Below are positions 13,741-14,111 of a stretch of DNA of 14,111 nt, in pieces. This DNA is from Lentisphaeria bacterium (GTDB lineage: Bacteria > Verrucomicrobiota > Lentisphaeria > Oligosphaerales > Oligosphaeraceae). How positions within the stretch are numbered: position 1 is the stretch's first letter; each line of letters begins with the position of its first letter. Location of the stretch: positions 1 through 14,111 of the forward strand of contig JAEEXV010000401.1 in the NCBI GenBank assembly GCA_016287975.1. Reading direction: 5' to 3'. The translations under genes and the position numbers were made by a program. The notes under the pieces were generated by a model that was given only the letters and a program-made list of their open reading frames with translations, was not told where the DNA came from and made no database searches.

Positions 13741-14111
13741 ATGACGCAGGCCAGATTGACCAATGACCGCCTGTTCAGCCCGCTGCGCGTTTCCGGCGGG
13801 CGGCGGCAGTTTGTGCTGTCGGGCGAGATCGAGGACTACTATTTCCTCAATGCCGTCTATGGCATCGGGGATCTCGGCATGGCCCTGCGGCACTATCTGA
13901 CGTGGTGCGGCTACGAGGTCGTCATCTTCATCGACACCCTGAAAAAATGCACTTTCCTCACGCCCGAGATGGAGCGGCGCTTCAACGAGGCGGTGCGCAA
14001 GGCGAGCGTCGACCCGCAGGCACAGGAGCGCGGCCGCACCGCCCACGCATTCGTGCCGCGCGGCGCCAGATCTGGGAACGCAGGGGCGCCGCCAGGCGGG
14101 AATGCCGCCGC
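13741..14111 (+). CDS. Unrecognised protein, 5' part only, cut by window edge
   Basis: The first 123 codons of a gene continuing past the right edge. The start lies 16 bases after the previous stop; the upstream GGGACGGGAAG is a weak ribosome-binding site. The N-terminal part opens LFSPLRVSGGRRQFVLSGEIEDYY, followed by GIGDLGMALRHYLTWCGYEVVIFIDT and LTPEMERRFNEAV, a helix-strand pattern. This resembles, by memory only, the N-terminal segment of some large bacterial AAA+ ATPases in which a 'GxxxDxx' strand is followed by a helix and a 'GYExVVFxD' strand. After about residue 95 the sequence becomes Gly/Pro/Ala-rich, like a linker. No Walker motif lies within the window, so the ATPase idea is speculative. 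It is presumably co-transcribed with the coiled-coil gene. Confidence 0.6.
   Translation, partial: MTQARLTNDRLFSPLRVSGGRRQFVLSGEIEDYYFLNAVYGIGDLGMALRHYLTWCGYEVVIFIDTLKKCTFLTPEMERRFNEAVRKASVDPQAQERGRTAHAFVPRGARSGNAGAPPGGNAA

Noticed and set aside
8884..13763. Minus-strand open frames of 553 and 626 codons antisense to the ATPase and the coiled-coil gene
   Set aside because: They are Arg/Gln/His/Leu-rich shadows of the well-supported plus-strand genes, with no domain or ribosome-binding site.

Overview
This is a GC-rich bacterial window, roughly two-thirds G+C by eye. It has two divergent gene blocks facing away from a 267-base intergenic region at 7351-7617. Gene content suggests the PVC group (Verrucomicrobiota/Lentisphaerota-like). 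The evidence is a 29-residue bS22/AURKAIP1-COX24-type ribosomal protein, a tight tmk-holB-clpS-clpA operon, and a ter-type stress locus with a PMCA-type calcium pump. This placement is an inference and is not proven by any marker here.

Left block, minus strand, 7350 down to 1. The order is a bS22-like mini ribosomal protein, a stem-loop terminator or attenuator, an exported TPR protein, thymidylate kinase (tmk), DNA polymerase III delta' (holB), ClpS, ClpA, a cyclase/kynurenine-formamidase-like protein, and the first 139 codons of an AAC(3)-family N-acetyltransferase. From the TPR gene onward the genes overlap by 4 bases or sit 6-40 bases apart, so they look like one transcript. It combines dTTP supply, clamp loading and adaptor-guided ClpAP proteolysis. 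The ClpS adaptor and ClpA unfoldase both lack residues that are usually conserved: the N-degron-binding His and gate Met in ClpS, and the D1 pore-loop Tyr in ClpA.

Right block, plus strand, 7618 to the edge. The order is a PMCA-type Ca2+ P-type ATPase, two tandem TerD-family proteins, a NrdG-like radical-SAM 4Fe-4S protein, a 508-residue Ala-rich helical/coiled-coil protein with a distinct C-terminal alpha/beta-looking module, and the 5' part of an unrecognised gene. Calcium export next to Ca2+-binding TerD proteins fits the known ter stress-response theme. The last three genes have no assigned role and are the best candidates for an undescribed extension of that system.

No tRNA, rRNA, CRISPR array, insertion sequence or integration site was recognised. 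The long open frames antisense to the real genes are judged to be GC-bias artefacts.
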